The notes beneath the pieces were generated by a model, which was not told the DNA's origin, searched no databases, and worked only from the letters and a program-made list of their open reading frames with translations. A stretch of 64,000 nt of DNA from JAGTRP01 sp035255045 (GTDB lineage: Bacteria > Pseudomonadota > Gammaproteobacteria > Burkholderiales > Rhodocyclaceae): the NCBI GenBank assembly GCA_035255045.1, contig DATFAA010000087.1, positions 1 through 64,000 on the forward strand, given 5' to 3'. Position numbers and translations under genes: made by a program. Positions 54,465 through 63,380 of this stretch are shown here, piece by piece. The stretch's first letter is position 1. Every line of letters starts with the position of its first letter.

Positions 54465-54493
54465 TTGACAGGGGGATATCGAAGGCCTACTTT
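54465..54493 (+). promoter_or_regulatory. Sigma70 promoter of the HD-GYP gene
   Basis: A perfect TTGACA (54465-54470), a 17-base spacer, and TACTTT (54488-54493). It lies 62 bases after the tamA stop and would start transcripts near 54500. Confidence 0.6.
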
Positions 54494-54506
54494 TGGATCG
54501 ATATCC
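54474..54506. promoter_or_regulatory. Perfect inverted repeat over the HD-GYP promoter, operator candidate
   Basis: GGATATCGA (54474-54482) and TCGATATCC (54498-54506) are a perfect 9-base inverted repeat with a 15-base centre. One arm is in the promoter spacer, the other over the predicted start site, a typical repressor layout. Confidence 0.6.
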
Positions 54507-54544
54507 GGGCCCGTCCCTACGGCTCGCCGGAAATCCCCCGCACC

Positions 54545-56530
54545 ATGGCTGCAGACCTTCCGATCCCGGGCCGCACGGCGGCCTTCTCCCTATCCACCGG
54601 CTTCCTGCTGCGCTGGGGCGGATTCGCCCTCCTGCTCGCGGCCATCGCCGGCACCTCCCTCTACAGCTACGTGCTGTTCCACAGCCTGGTGGAAATCTTC
54701 CGCATCGTCGTCATCTTCGCGGTGGCAGCCCTGGCCTGGAATGCCCGCAGCCAGATCGACAGCCCCTTCCTGCTCCTGGCCGGCCTCGCCTATCCCGCCG
54801 TCGGCCTCATGGAACTGCTCCACACCCTGGCCTACAAGGGCATGGGGGTCTTCCCCGCCGACGCCAACCTGCCCACCCAGCTGTGGATCGCCCTGCGCGG
54901 CTTCGAGAGCGTCGCCATCGTCATCGCCGCCGGCCTGCCGGCCCGCCGGCGCGCCTCGGTTCCCGGGCTGGCCCTGGGCTTCCTGGCGGCGGGCGGCACC
55001 TTGACCGGGCTGGTGCTGTCCGGCCGCTTCCCGGACTGCTTCGTCGAGGGCCAGGGCCTCACCCCCTTCAAGATCATGGCGGAATACGCCATCGCCGGAC
55101 TGTTCGCCACCGCCCTCTTCCTCCTGTGGCGGGACCGGGCCGCCTTCGGTGGCGACATCCTGCCCCTGGTGGCCCTGGCCATGGCCTGCGACATCCTGGC
55201 GGAACTGGCCTTCACCCAGTACGCCAGCGTCTACGGGGCGGCCAACCTGGTGGGGCACCTGCTCCTCCTGGCCTCCACCTACTTCCTGTACCGGGCCCTG
55301 CTGCTGCGGGGCATCCAGCGACCCCAGCTCCTCCTTTTCCACCAGCTCAACCGGGAGAAGGAACTGCTGGCCAGGAACGAGGCCGAGCTCGCCCGCAAGG
55401 TGGCCGAGCGCACCGCCGAGGTCACCAAGAGCAACCGGCGGCTCAAGCTCCTGTCCGCCAGCAACCAGACCCTGCTCCACGCCGCCGACCAGGAAGAGCT
55501 GGTGGCCCGCATGTGCCGGGCGGTGACCGAGGTGGGCGGCTTCGCCGGCGCCTGGATCGGCAGCCCCGACCCGGCCGGCGGGGGGCGCCTGTGCCTGCTC
55601 GGGGCCAGCCATGCCGAAGTGGCGGCGGCCTTCGGCGAGGCCCGGAGCTGCCTGGCCGCCCCCGGGTCGCCGGTGGCGGAGGCCCTGCGCACCGGCAAGC
55701 CGGTGCCCTTCCGGGACTGCCTGCCCCTGCCGCCCCTGCCCGCCGCCAAGGCCGGCATCGCCCTGCCCCTGGACGGCCGGTCCGGCGCCGCCTGCCTGGT
55801 GTTGTGGGCGAAGGAGCCGGCGCTGCTGGCGGAGGAGGAAATCCCCACCCTCGAGGAACTGGCCGCCGACCTCAGCTTCGGCCTCACCGGCCTGCGCATC
55901 AAGAACGAGCGGGAATCCGGCCTGCGGGCCCTGGCCCGGGTCATGGAGGACACGGTGCAGGCCATCGCCAGCACCGTCGAAATGCGCGACCCCTACACCG
56001 CCGGCCACCAGCGGCGGGTGGCCGAGCTGTCGGTGGCCATCGGCCGCGAACTCGGCCTGGCGGAGGACCGGGTCCATGCCATCGGCCTGGCCGCCACCAT
56101 CCACGACCTCGGCAAGATCACCATCCCGGCGGAAATCCTCACCCGGCCGGGGCGCCTGTCGGATATCGAATACACCCTCATCAAGACCCACCCGGACGTG
56201 GGCCACGAGATCATCAAGCACATCGACTTCCCCTGGCCCATCGCCGAGGCCATGTCCCAGCACCACGAGCGCATCGACGGCTCCGGCTATCCCCACGGCC
56301 TCAAGGGCGAGGCCATCGCCCTGGAGGCCCGCATCATCGGCGTCGCCGACGTCATCGAGGCCATGTCATCCCACCGCCCCTACCGGCCGGGCCTGGGCGT
56401 CGACGCGGCCCTGGAGGAGATCGCCAAGGGCCGCGGCACCCGCTTCGACGCCGAGGTGGTGGACGCCTGCCTGCGGCTCTTCCGGGAGCGGGACTTCCGG
56501 TTCTCCAAGTCCTGGGGCGACAGAAGCTAG
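54545..56530 (+). CDS. MASE3-GAF-like HD-GYP c-di-GMP phosphodiesterase
   Basis: 661 residues from the ATG at 54545, the first start downstream of the promoter. About residues 15-250: seven or eight membrane helices of MASE3 type (MELLHTLAYKGMGVF). Then a coiled coil, a GAF-like domain (about 305-460), and HD-GYP (about 470-655) with HDLGKITIP, the metal-binding HxxxH region, HHERIDGSGYPHGL and ADVIEAMSSHRPYRPG. The HD and GYP motifs are intact, so it should degrade c-di-GMP. It sits between tamA and tamB. Confidence 0.9.
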   Translation: MAADLPIPGRTAAFSLSTGFLLRWGGFALLLAAIAGTSLYSYVLFHSLVEIFRIVVIFAVAALAWNARSQIDSPFLLLAGLAYPAVGLMELLHTLAYKGMGVFPADANLPTQLWIALRGFESVAIVIAAGLPARRRASVPGLALGFLAAGGTLTGLVLSGRFPDCFVEGQGLTPFKIMAEYAIAGLFATALFLLWRDRAAFGGDILPLVALAMACDILAELAFTQYASVYGAANLVGHLLLLASTYFLYRALLLRGIQRPQLLLFHQLNREKELLARNEAELARKVAERTAEVTKSNRRLKLLSASNQTLLHAADQEELVARMCRAVTEVGGFAGAWIGSPDPAGGGRLCLLGASHAEVAAAFGEARSCLAAPGSPVAEALRTGKPVPFRDCLPLPPLPAAKAGIALPLDGRSGAACLVLWAKEPALLAEEEIPTLEELAADLSFGLTGLRIKNERESGLRALARVMEDTVQAIASTVEMRDPYTAGHQRRVAELSVAIGRELGLAEDRVHAIGLAATIHDLGKITIPAEILTRPGRLSDIEYTLIKTHPDVGHEIIKHIDFPWPIAEAMSQHHERIDGSGYPHGLKGEAIALEARIIGVADVIEAMSSHRPYRPGLGVDAALEEIAKGRGTRFDAEVVDACLRLFRERDFRFSKSWGDRS

Positions 56531-56565
56531 CCGGAACTCTAGGACGCCCCCACTGTAACAAGCTT

Positions 56566-59500
56566 ATGGAAGCCCCCCCGGGCGAGGCATCGCCCCCTTC
56601 CCCTCGCCGCCGCCCCCTGCGCCTCGTCCTGACCGGGCTCCTGGTCCTGCTGCTGGCCGCCCTCCTGGCTGCCGGCGGCGGCGCCTACTGGCTGGTGCGC
56701 AGCGAAAGTGGCTTCGCCGCCTTCTGCTCCCTGGCCCACACCCTGAGCGGCGGCCGCCTCACCCTCATCCCGGCCGGGGGCACCCTGGCCGGCCCCCTGC
56801 GCCTGCGGGAAGCCCGCTGGCAGGACGCCGGCGGCGCCGTGCGCCTGAAGGACGTCGGGGTGGTGTGGTCGCCCGCGGCCCTTGGCCAGCGCCGCCTGGA
56901 CATCTCCCAACTCACCATCGCCGCGGTGTACATCCAGCCGGGGCCGCCGAAGGAGCCCGCCGCCCTGCCGGCCAGCCTGCGCCTGCCCCTGGCCCTGCGG
57001 ATCGGAGAATTCCGCATCGGCCGGCTGCTGCGGGGGGAGACGGCGCTGGCCGAGGACATTGCCGGCAGCCTCGAGAGCGACGGCCTCCGCCACCGGCTTG
57101 CCGGCTTCCGGGCCCGGGCGAGCCTGGTGAACCTGGCGGGGGAGGCCGAACTGGCAGGGGACGCCCCCTTCGATCTCAGCGCCCGGATGCACGCCGACAG
57201 CCAGTTCGAGGGCCACGGTTTCGCCCTCGACCTCGATGCCAAGGGCCCGCTGGAAGCCATCGACCTCAGCGGCCGGGCGAGCGGCGCCCTGCACGGCACC
57301 CTGGCGGCCCGGGCCACCCCCTTCCGGCCCCAGCCCTTCGAGCGCCTGCAGGTGCACCTCAAGGGCATCGATCCCGCGCTCTGGCGCCAGGGCGCCCCCA
57401 GCGCCAGCCTCGACCTGGACGCCGACCTCCTGCCCCGGCAGGAAGGCGGCGCCTGGACCGTGGCCGGCCCCTTCACCGTGGTGAACCGCAGCCCCGGCCG
57501 CCTCGACGCCAAGCGCCTGCCCGTCACCCGGCTGAGCGGCCGGGTGAGCTGGCGGGGCGACACCGCCACCTTCACCGACCTCGCCGCCGCTCTCACCGGC
57601 GGCGGCAGCCTCACCGGCCAGGGCCGCCTGGCCGGTCGCCAAGCCGCCTTCGACCTGACCGCCAGCCGCCTCGACGCCAGCCAGCTCCATCCCCGCTTGC
57701 GGCCGACCCGGCTGGCAGGCCCCCTCACCCTGCGGGCCGGGCCGGAAGAGCAATCCCTGGCGGCGCGCCTCGCCAACCGGGCCGAACCCCGCTTCGACCT
57801 GACCGCCGAGGCCCGGCGCCGGGGCGACCGGGTCGAGGTGGAAAGCCTCCAGCTCAGCGCCGGCCAGGCCCTGCTCCGGGCCCATGGCCAGGTCACCCTC
57901 AACCCGGCCTACTCCTTTGCCGCCAAGGGCGAACTGGCGCGCTTCGACCCCAGCCGCTTCGCCCGGGTGCCGCCCGCCCGCCTCAATGCCGTCTTCGAGG
58001 CCAGCGGCAGCCTGCAGCCCAAGCCGGCGGTGAAGGTGAGCTTCGACCTCCGGGACAGCCGCTTCCGGGACCAGCCCCTCACCGGCCAGGGGGAGGTGGA
58101 CCTGGCCTGGCCGGAGGTGCGCAAGGCCGAATTCCGCCTCGCCGCCGGGCCCAACCGGCTGGAGGCCCACGGCGCCTTCGGCCGGCCTGGGGACCGGCTG
58201 GATGTCGCCATCGACGCCCCCGCCCTCGACCCCTACGGCATCGAGGGCGGCGTCAGCGGCCGGCTGCAGGTGTCCGGCACCCCCGCCGCCCTGGCCGGCA
58301 GCGGCCGGCTCCAGGCCGCCCGCCTGGGGCTGCCCGGCGTTGGCCGGGTCCACGGCCTCGAACTCCAGGGCGAACTCGGGGCCCGGGCCCAGGATCCCCT
58401 GCGCCTCGACCTGCGGGCCACCGCCGTCGACCTGCCCGAGCGCCCCGGCAGCGCCAGGGAAGTCTCCATCCAGGTCGAGGGCAGCCGGGCCCGCCACGAC
58501 CTGCGGGCCGGCGCCGCCCTGGCCGGGGAGCGCCACATCCGGCTCGCTGCCGCCGGCGGCCTGATCGAAGGGGGCGGGATGCCCGGCTGGAGCGGGGAAT
58601 TGAAGGAGCTGGTGTTCACGGCGCCGGACCCGGCCCAGAGCCTGCGCCTCCTGCAGCCGGCACCCCTGCGCCTGGCGGCCGACCAGTGGGCCCTGGGGCC
58701 GGCGGAGGTGGCCGGCTCGGAGTGGCGCGGCCGCCTGCGGGCCGGCGCCGCCCAGGGCCGCCTCCAGGCCGAGGCCCGGGGCCAGGGCCCGCGCCTGGGA
58801 AGCATCGACGCCAGCCTCGACGCCCGCCTGCAGGGGGCCTGGAGCCTGGCCCAGGACGCTCCCTGGCAGGGCCGCCTCAGCCTCGCCGCCGCCGACCTGG
58901 CCTGGGTGGGGCCGCTGCTGGGAGACGACTGGCGCACCGCCGGTCAGATCCAGGGGGAACTGCGCCTAGCCGGCACCCCGGCCCGTCCGGAGGTCACCGG
59001 CCAGGTCCGGGGCGAGCGCCTGGGGCTGCGCATCCCGACCCAGGGCCTCCAGCTGGAGAACGGCATCCTGCGGGCCGAGCTCACCGGCGACCGGCTGCAG
59101 CTGGCGACCCTGGCCTTCGACAGCCGCCTGCGCCCGCTGCCGCCGGCCATCCCCCGCGCCGCCCCCGACCTGGCCCGCCTGACCGCCGCCCCCGGCCGGC
59201 TGGAAATGCAGGGGGAAATCGAGCTGGGCGGCCCCGGCCGGGCTCCCGGCCCCGACCGGGGCGCCGTGGATGTGCGGCTGGAGCGGGTCGGCGTCCTCCA
59301 GCAGGCCGACCAGTGGGTAGCCGTCTCCGGGGGCGGCAAGCTGCGCTGGCAGGGCACGGAACTGGGGGCGGAGGCCAAGCTGCGGGTGGATGCCGGCTAC
59401 TGGGAACTCGCCCGGCTGGGCATGCCCAAGCTCTCCGACGACGTGGTGGTGCACACGGCGAAGGCCGGCAGCGACAAGGGCCGCCCCCCCGCCACCCGCC

Positions 59501-60288
59501 CCAAGCTCGACCTGGACATCGAGACCGACCTCGGTCCCCATTTCTATTTTTCCGGCAGCGGCCTGGAAAGCCGCTTGGCCGGCAGCATCCGCCTGCGGGC
59601 CTCGGGCCAGGACGTGCCCCGGGCCACCGGCACCATCCGGACGGTGGAGGGCAAGTTCGACGCCTACGGCCAGAAGCTGGCGGTCGAGCGGGGCATCATC
59701 AATTTCCAGGGCTTCCTGGATAACCCCAGCCTCAACGTCCGGGCGGTGCGCAAAGGCCTGCCGGTGGAGCCGGGGGTGGAAGTGACCGGGCCGGTGAAGC
59801 GGCCGGTGGTGCGCCTGGTGTCGGACCCGGAGCTGCCGGAGGCGGAGAAGCTGTCCTGGCTGGTCCTCGGCCACGGCTCCGAGCAGCTGGGGGGCAACGA
59901 CGCCTCCACCCTGCTCAACGCCGCCACCACCCTCCTCGGCCGGGATTCCTCCTCCGGCGGCGTCATGCAGCAGCTGCAGCGGCGCCTCGGCTTCGAGGAC
60001 ATCGGCCTGCGCCAGGGCCAGATCGGCGACCCCGGGGGCCGCCAGGCCACCAGCCGCATCGTCGGCAGCGGCTTCTCCGGCGCCACCCCGGCCACCACCG
60101 GCAGCCAGATCGTCACCGTCAGCCGGCGGCTGTCGTCCAACGTGCTGCTGTCCTACGAGCAGGCCCTGGGGCGCGCCGAGAACATCGTCAAGCTGACCGT
60201 GAACCTGAGCCGGCGGCTGTCGGTGGTGGGGCGCACCGGCAGCGACAACGCGGTGGACCTCTTCTACACCTTCAGCTTCGGCAAATAG
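56566..60288 (+). CDS. tamB: Translocation and assembly module protein TamB
   Basis: AsmA-like bridge protein spanning the periplasm from inner to outer membrane, partner of TamA. 1240 residues: one N-terminal membrane anchor (about 22-46), a very long beta-rich repetitive region full of LSG/LTG-type strands, and the C-terminal DUF490 domain (about 900-1240) with VEGKFDAYGQKLAVERGIINFQG-type motifs, SWLVLGHG and a terminal LFYTFSFGK. The frame is open far upstream; the ATG at 56566 is chosen because the anchor follows. No good Shine-Dalgarno is seen. Confidence 0.92.
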   Translation: MEAPPGEASPPSPRRRPLRLVLTGLLVLLLAALLAAGGGAYWLVRSESGFAAFCSLAHTLSGGRLTLIPAGGTLAGPLRLREARWQDAGGAVRLKDVGVVWSPAALGQRRLDISQLTIAAVYIQPGPPKEPAALPASLRLPLALRIGEFRIGRLLRGETALAEDIAGSLESDGLRHRLAGFRARASLVNLAGEAELAGDAPFDLSARMHADSQFEGHGFALDLDAKGPLEAIDLSGRASGALHGTLAARATPFRPQPFERLQVHLKGIDPALWRQGAPSASLDLDADLLPRQEGGAWTVAGPFTVVNRSPGRLDAKRLPVTRLSGRVSWRGDTATFTDLAAALTGGGSLTGQGRLAGRQAAFDLTASRLDASQLHPRLRPTRLAGPLTLRAGPEEQSLAARLANRAEPRFDLTAEARRRGDRVEVESLQLSAGQALLRAHGQVTLNPAYSFAAKGELARFDPSRFARVPPARLNAVFEASGSLQPKPAVKVSFDLRDSRFRDQPLTGQGEVDLAWPEVRKAEFRLAAGPNRLEAHGAFGRPGDRLDVAIDAPALDPYGIEGGVSGRLQVSGTPAALAGSGRLQAARLGLPGVGRVHGLELQGELGARAQDPLRLDLRATAVDLPERPGSAREVSIQVEGSRARHDLRAGAALAGERHIRLAAAGGLIEGGGMPGWSGELKELVFTAPDPAQSLRLLQPAPLRLAADQWALGPAEVAGSEWRGRLRAGAAQGRLQAEARGQGPRLGSIDASLDARLQGAWSLAQDAPWQGRLSLAAADLAWVGPLLGDDWRTAGQIQGELRLAGTPARPEVTGQVRGERLGLRIPTQGLQLENGILRAELTGDRLQLATLAFDSRLRPLPPAIPRAAPDLARLTAAPGRLEMQGEIELGGPGRAPGPDRGAVDVRLERVGVLQQADQWVAVSGGGKLRWQGTELGAEAKLRVDAGYWELARLGMPKLSDDVVVHTAKAGSDKGRPPATRPKLDLDIETDLGPHFYFSGSGLESRLAGSIRLRASGQDVPRATGTIRTVEGKFDAYGQKLAVERGIINFQGFLDNPSLNVRAVRKGLPVEPGVEVTGPVKRPVVRLVSDPELPEAEKLSWLVLGHGSEQLGGNDASTLLNAATTLLGRDSSSGGVMQQLQRRLGFEDIGLRQGQIGDPGGRQATSRIVGSGFSGATPATTGSQIVTVSRRLSSNVLLSYEQALGRAENIVKLTVNLSRRLSVVGRTGSDNAVDLFYTFSFGK

Positions 60289-60336
60289 GGCGGCCCCGGG
60301 GGGCCGGGATTGTCCTACAAGGCAAGGGACTCCATC

Positions 60337-60356
60337 CATACGTAGCGGAACGTATG
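60337..60356. repeat. Inverted repeat upstream of the chemoreceptor gene
   Basis: CATACGT (60337-60343) and ACGTATG (60350-60356), a perfect 7-base inverted repeat with a six-base centre, 50 bases after tamB and 76 before the chemoreceptor ATG. Either an operator or a weak hairpin; no T tract follows closely. No sigma28-type motif seen nearby. Confidence 0.4.
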
Positions 60357-60431
60357 CCGCGGCCCTGGAACGGTACTTAACATCGTCCGGTGGTTTGGCT
60401 TTTTCCCCTTTGCTGCCCCCAAGGATTTCCC

Positions 60432-62474
60432 ATGAACCGATTCCGACAGCTTTCCCTGGCCTCGAAACTGGCGATCCTCGCCGCCGCCATCGTCCTGGTC
60501 GTCACGGCCGTCCTGGCGACGGTGGTCAACGGCGAGCTGACCCGTTTCGCCCTGACCAACGCCCAGGACGATCTCAAGGCCCAGACCGAATCGCTGCGGG
60601 CCCTCCTCGACCTCGCCTACGACGGCGAGCGGGACCGGGCCGACCGCCTCCTGGGGCAGGCCGTCCGGCACTACGGCGGGCGCCTGGAACGCCGCGACGA
60701 GATGGTGACGGTGGGCGAAAGCTCCGTCCCCGTCCTCAAGCTCAATGGCGAGACCCTCAACGGCAGCCAGAGCCGGCCCGAGCAGTTCCTGGCCCAGACC
60801 AATACGGACAATGTCCTGATGGTCCGCAAGGACGACGATTTCTACTACATCGCCGGCATCAACCAGGGCAAGGCGGCCACCGCCATGTTCGGCAAGAAGC
60901 TGCTGCCCATGGTGCGGGTGGACGTGCGCCAGAAGCTGCTGGCCGGCGAGTCGGCCATCGACCTCGCCCTGCGCAACGGCACCTACATCATGGTGGGCTA
61001 CGCCCCCCTCAAGGACGCCCAGGGCCAGGTGATCGCCGGCGTCGCCGTCCGCCTCGACCTGGAGAAGGCCGGCCTCGGGGCCCTGCGGGAGCAGCTGCGG
61101 CGCATCAAGATCGCCAAGACCGGTTACCTCTACGCCATCGCCCAGGAACCCAAGTCCGAGGCAGTGCGCTTCGCCCTCCACCCCAAGTTCGAAGGCAAGC
61201 TCGACACCGATATCCCGGATTACGCCCGGGCGGTCATCCGGGAGCAGATGAAGCAGAAGGAGGGAGCCATGACCTACGACTGGCCCACCGCCAACGGCGG
61301 GACGGAGCAAAAAACCATGGTCTATATCTACTCCACCAAGTGGGACTGGGTGATCGGCGCCACCGGCCCGGTGTCCGAGTTCGTCGCGGACGCCCTGCGG
61401 GTGCGCAACCTGCTGATGATCGCCTCGGTGCTGTCCGGGCTGCTCATCATCGCCGTCCTCTACTTCGCCCTGCGGCGCAGCCTCGCCCCCCTGGACCGCG
61501 TCATCGACGGCCTGCGGCAGGTGGAGAAGGGCCATGTCGGCTACCGCTTCCCGGAAGGCCCCGGGGACAGCCGGGACGAGATCGACATGCTGTCCCGGGA
61601 GCTGAACGGCACCCTGGCCACCCTCGGCGGGCTCATCCGGGAAATCGCCGACGCCACCCACCAGATCGACCGCAGCGCCCACCACCAGGAGGCCTCCTCC
61701 GGCCAGGTGGCAACCGCCTCCGAGCAGCAGAGCCAGGCGGCGAGCAGCATGGCCAGCGCCGTGGAGGAGCTGTCGGTGAGCATCAACCAGGTGGCCGACC
61801 ACGCCCGGGAAGCCTCCCAGGCCGCCGCCGAAGCCCAGGAAAGCTCGACCCACGGCCGGCAGGTGGTGGACGCGGCCATGGCCGAGCTGCGGCAGCTGGC
61901 CCGGGAACTCAACGACAGCGCCGAACAGGTGGTGGAGCTGGGCGCCAAGTCGGCCATGATCTCGCGCATCGTCGATGTCATCCGCGACATCGCCGAGCAG
62001 ACCAACCTCCTGGCCCTGAACGCCGCCATCGAGGCCGCCCGGGCCGGGGAACAGGGCCGGGGCTTCGCCGTGGTGGCCGACGAGGTCAGGAAGCTGGCCG
62101 AGCGCACCGGCCAGTCCACCCAGGAAATCGCCGCCATGATCGCCGCCATCGGCAGCGACACCCAGGCTGCCGCCGAGCACATGCAGGCGGTGCGTGGCCG
62201 CATGGACGACGGCATGGAGCGGATCGGCGGCATCAGCGAGGTGCTGGTGCACATCGACGGCCGCAACGGCCGCTCCAGCGAAGTGATCCGGGATATCGCC
62301 GCCGCCACCCAGGAGCAATCCACCGCCAGCAGCGACATCGCCCGCCAGGTGGAGCAGATTTCCCAGATGGCGGAAAGCAATGCCAGCGCCTCCGGCGACA
62401 ACCGGGAGCAGGCCGCCGGCATGAAGACCCTGGCCGCCGGGTTGCGGGAGTCGGTGGCCCAGTTCCGCACCTGA
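60432..62474 (+). CDS. Methyl-accepting chemotaxis protein with Cache sensor
   Basis: 680 residues: membrane helix (about 13-34), a periplasmic double-Cache-type ligand domain (about 40-320; FYYIAGINQGKAATAMFGKK, KTGYLYAIAQEP), second helix (about 328-350), HAMP-like linker, and the cytoplasmic signalling domain with the hairpin tip DIAEQTNLLALNAAIEAARA and GFAVVADEVRKLAERT. The C-terminus lacks the NWETF-type CheR-tethering pentapeptide. Ligand unknown. Single gene flanked by inverted repeats. Confidence 0.93.
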   Translation: MNRFRQLSLASKLAILAAAIVLVVTAVLATVVNGELTRFALTNAQDDLKAQTESLRALLDLAYDGERDRADRLLGQAVRHYGGRLERRDEMVTVGESSVPVLKLNGETLNGSQSRPEQFLAQTNTDNVLMVRKDDDFYYIAGINQGKAATAMFGKKLLPMVRVDVRQKLLAGESAIDLALRNGTYIMVGYAPLKDAQGQVIAGVAVRLDLEKAGLGALREQLRRIKIAKTGYLYAIAQEPKSEAVRFALHPKFEGKLDTDIPDYARAVIREQMKQKEGAMTYDWPTANGGTEQKTMVYIYSTKWDWVIGATGPVSEFVADALRVRNLLMIASVLSGLLIIAVLYFALRRSLAPLDRVIDGLRQVEKGHVGYRFPEGPGDSRDEIDMLSRELNGTLATLGGLIREIADATHQIDRSAHHQEASSGQVATASEQQSQAASSMASAVEELSVSINQVADHAREASQAAAEAQESSTHGRQVVDAAMAELRQLARELNDSAEQVVELGAKSAMISRIVDVIRDIAEQTNLLALNAAIEAARAGEQGRGFAVVADEVRKLAERTGQSTQEIAAMIAAIGSDTQAAAEHMQAVRGRMDDGMERIGGISEVLVHIDGRNGRSSEVIRDIAAATQEQSTASSDIARQVEQISQMAESNASASGDNREQAAGMKTLAAGLRESVAQFRT

Positions 62475-62569
62475 AGCCGGCCGCGGGCGGCGGGGATTCA
62501 CCTACCCGACATTGCGGCCCCGGCCTGATTCATCGCCGGGCTGGGGCCTGGGATACTCCATCCCATCCG

Positions 62570-62598
62570 CCGCGGCCGGCGCGCCCTGCCGGCCGCGG
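62570..62598 (+). repeat. Perfect 11-bp GC hairpin before the methyltransferase gene
   Basis: CCGCGGCCGGC (62570-62580) pairs perfectly with GCCGGCCGCGG (62588-62598) around a 7-base loop, 26 bases before the next ATG. A C run, not a T run, follows. It may end the chemoreceptor transcript or limit translation of the next gene. Confidence 0.5.
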
Positions 62599-62624
62599 CC
62601 CCCCCACCGCCACCGGAATCCCCA

Positions 62625-63380
62625 ATGGAAACATCCCTCAAGCTGCATGCGCTCATCCGCTCCGCCAGGCGCCATGGCGTCCTGGGGAGCCTCGCCCTCG
62701 TTCCCAAGAACATCGTCCACGAAATCCTCTGGTTCCTGGACCGGGGCTTCGACCGGGAGCACGGCACGGACACCAGCACCCTGATCCATCTCCAGCGGCT
62801 CACCATCGACAGCGGCAACGCGGTCCACGGCAATGCCTACGAGCCGTCTTCCACCCGCCTGGTCCGCGCCGCCCTGGGGCAGCTGAAGCTGGACCACGGC
62901 AATTTCGCCTTCGTGGACCTGGGCTCGGGCAAGGGTCGCACCCTGCTGCTGGCTGCGGAATATCCCTTCAGGAAGATCGTCGGCGTCGAGTTCTCCCGGG
63001 AGCTCCACGAGGTGGCGGTGCGCAACATCGGCATCTTCAGGAGCCCGCGCCAGCGCTGCCGGGACATCTCGTCCGTGCTCATGGACGCGACGGCCTACTC
63101 CCTGCCCGTCGACGACCTGGTGATCTACCTGTTCAACCCCTTCAAGCGGGACGTCCTGCTGCCGATCGTGGACAACATCCGCCGCTCCCTGGCCGACAGG
63201 CCCCGCCGGCTGGCCATCCTCTACTACCATCCGACCGACGGGGACCTCCTGGAACGCCAGGACTTCCTGCCCTTCCGCCGCGAAATCCCCCTGCCCTACG
63301 ACTGGACCCGCCGGGAGCAGAAGAAGCTGCGCGTCTATTCCAACTGGGCCCTGTCCCCCGGCGGCAGGACGGCACGCTAG
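62625..63380 (+). CDS. Class I SAM-dependent methyltransferase-like protein
   Basis: 251 residues. SAM-binding motif I FVDLGSGKGRTLLLAA (about residues 103-118) and the following KIVGVEFSRELHEVA (acidic ribose-binding Glu) mark a class I methyltransferase fold; VIYLFNPFKRDVL resembles motif IV. The N-terminal 60 residues are basic and helical. Substrate unknown. Its stop shares CTAG with the convergent CoA-transferase gene. Confidence 0.82.
   Translation: METSLKLHALIRSARRHGVLGSLALVPKNIVHEILWFLDRGFDREHGTDTSTLIHLQRLTIDSGNAVHGNAYEPSSTRLVRAALGQLKLDHGNFAFVDLGSGKGRTLLLAAEYPFRKIVGVEFSRELHEVAVRNIGIFRSPRQRCRDISSVLMDATAYSLPVDDLVIYLFNPFKRDVLLPIVDNIRRSLADRPRRLAILYYHPTDGDLLERQDFLPFRREIPLPYDWTRREQKKLRVYSNWALSPGGRTAR

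Noticed and set aside
54452..54544. Longer N-terminus of the HD-GYP protein from the TTG at 54452
   Set aside because: The promoter and its predicted start site lie downstream of that TTG, so the codon would not be transcribed from it.
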